NCBI GenBank assembly: GCA_046726955.1 | Contig: JBKPBQ010000468.1 | Location: forward strand, 1-5,631 | Origin: CAVPGH01 sp046726955 | GTDB taxonomy: Bacteria > Acidobacteriota > Vicinamibacteria > Fen-336 | Length of the DNA stretch: 5,631 bases | Direction of reading: 5' to 3' | Shown: positions 4,789 to 5,631 of the stretch, in pieces | Numbering within the stretch: position 1 is the stretch's first letter | How the letters are laid out: every line of letters starts with the position of its first letter | The notes under the pieces: model-generated | Database searches by the model: none | Told to the model about the DNA's origin: nothing | Seen by the model: the letters and a program-made list of their open reading frames with translations, nothing else | Program-made: the position numbers and the translations under genes

Positions 4789-5631
4789 ATGGTACGCATA
4801 GCGTCTCCCGCTCCCGCCTCCATCAAGGAGTTCGACGCCCGCCAGCGGGAGTCCATCGCTCGCGAGGGCGACCGCGAGCTGGCGCGGCGCTCGATCCCGG
4901 GAACGTTCGCCTATTCCGCCTCCTGCTTCTTTACGATCCTCGCGACCACCTACGAGCAGGAGCACCCGTGGGTCGTCTTCTCCGTGCTCGCGCTCTCCCT
5001 CCTGTCCGGGGTGGGCCGGCTCTACCTGGCCCTCCGCTTCGAAGCTCTCTATCCCCGGAGCCCCCGCCGGTATCGACAGCTCTTCGTGGGCGGGACCCTG
5101 TGCGCCACCGCGATCTGGGGGGCGTTCGCGGGAATGACGATGGGCTTCTACGAGCTCAGCTGGACTTCGCTCTTCGTCATGCTGTGCTCGGCGGGCATCG
5201 CCGCCGGCTCCACGACCGTGCTCTCCCCGAACCAGTACCTGCACCGGGTCTCTATCTCGTTCATGCTCGTGCCTCCGCTCCTCACGAACCTGCTGCGAGG
5301 CGGAGGACAGGGCTACGCGCTGAGCCTGATGCTCGCGTTCTACCTCGGATTCCTCGCGCTCGAAGGCAAGCACCTCCACGAGGAGTACTGGAGGGGCCTC
5401 ACGAGCGCCGCCCTCCTGGCCCTGCGCGCGGAGGAGCTCGAGGCCGCCCGCAACGCCGCGGAGAGCGCGAGCCTCGCCAAGAGCGAGTTCCTCGCGAACA
5501 TGAGCCACGAGATCCGCACGCCGATGAATGGCATCGTCGGGATGACGGACCTCACGCTCGACACGGAGCTCAGCCCCGACCAGCGCGGCTTCCTGGAGAC
5601 CGTCCGCTCCTCCGCCGACGCGCTCCTCACC
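4789..5631 (+). CDS. Membrane sensor histidine kinase (3' partial)
   Basis: The frame is open to the right edge; 281 residues are visible. After a charged N-terminus, residues about 37-191 hold roughly six membrane helices (37-53, 60-78, 98-118, 126-144, 153-169, 175-191) with little periplasmic loop, so the sensor is probably intramembrane rather than a periplasmic binding domain. A charged helix (192-230, HLHEEYWRGL then AEELEAARNAAESASLAKSE) connects to the HisKA domain, whose H-box FLANMSHEIRTPMNGIVGM puts the phospho-accepting His at 240. This H-box form is typical of hybrid kinases with receiver domains further on, but that part is outside the window. The start ATG 4789 has no clear ribosome binding site; the only earlier in-frame start is a TTG at 4645 overlapping the ureohydrolase stop. 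Lying after a hairpin and a 140-bp gap, it may be a separate transcription unit. Confidence 0.88.
   Translation, partial: MVRIASPAPASIKEFDARQRESIAREGDRELARRSIPGTFAYSASCFFTILATTYEQEHPWVVFSVLALSLLSGVGRLYLALRFEALYPRSPRRYRQLFVGGTLCATAIWGAFAGMTMGFYELSWTSLFVMLCSAGIAAGSTTVLSPNQYLHRVSISFMLVPPLLTNLLRGGGQGYALSLMLAFYLGFLALEGKHLHEEYWRGLTSAALLALRAEELEAARNAAESASLAKSEFLANMSHEIRTPMNGIVGMTDLTLDTELSPDQRGFLETVRSSADALLT

Noticed and set aside
4696..5508. A 270-codon minus-strand frame opposite the histidine kinase
   Set aside because: The plus strand here encodes membrane helices and an intact H-box; the reverse frame is low-complexity Arg/Glu/Gly.
1..5631. Search for CRISPR repeats, tandem repeats, insertion sequence ends, tRNA or rRNA
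   Set aside because: Nothing of the kind was seen by eye; repeated GC-rich words here are explained by codon bias.

Overview
This is a high-GC bacterial window with G or C at most third codon positions, short intergenic gaps and overlapping genes. I saw no mobile element, CRISPR array, tRNA or rRNA. The style fits an environmental, soil or subsurface type Gram-negative lineage (for example Methylomirabilota/Rokubacteria, Binatota, Acidobacteriota or Myxococcota-like). That placement is an impression from composition and gene type only; no phylogenetic marker is present.

Layout. Bases 1-75 are the last 24 codons of a + strand gene that enters from the left. Converging on it (94-426, - strand) is a small protein very rich in alanine and basic residues, with one hydrophobic segment near its C-terminus. 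A 106-bp divergent intergenic region (427-532) with two small palindromes follows. A compact + strand operon then runs 533-4648: (i) a 105-residue protein with a twin-arginine-like leader, (ii) an amidase-signature hydrolase with a complete Lys-Ser-Ser triad, (iii) a 12-segment APC-family amino acid/polyamine permease, and (iv) an agmatinase/guanidinobutyrase-type ureohydrolase with all six metal ligands. Gene spacings are a 4-bp overlap, a 15-bp gap and a 17-bp overlap, so co-transcription and translational coupling are very likely. A strong hairpin (4654-4676) follows the operon. A membrane-anchored sensor histidine kinase starts at about 4789 and runs off the right edge just after its H-box.

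How the genes may work together. The permease would import a nitrogenous substrate, the amidase would cleave an amide bond, and the ureohydrolase would release urea from a guanidino group. One known route needs exactly an amidase followed by a guanidino hydrolase: arginine to 4-guanidinobutyramide to 4-guanidinobutyrate to 4-aminobutyrate plus urea. That is a hypothesis; the sequence fixes the enzyme families, not the substrates. The most unusual point is the small Tat-leader protein coupled to the amidase. Its C-terminal half looks like the GatC-like N-terminal domain that some exported amidases carry fused in one chain, which suggests a split enzyme whose two parts carry different localisation signals.
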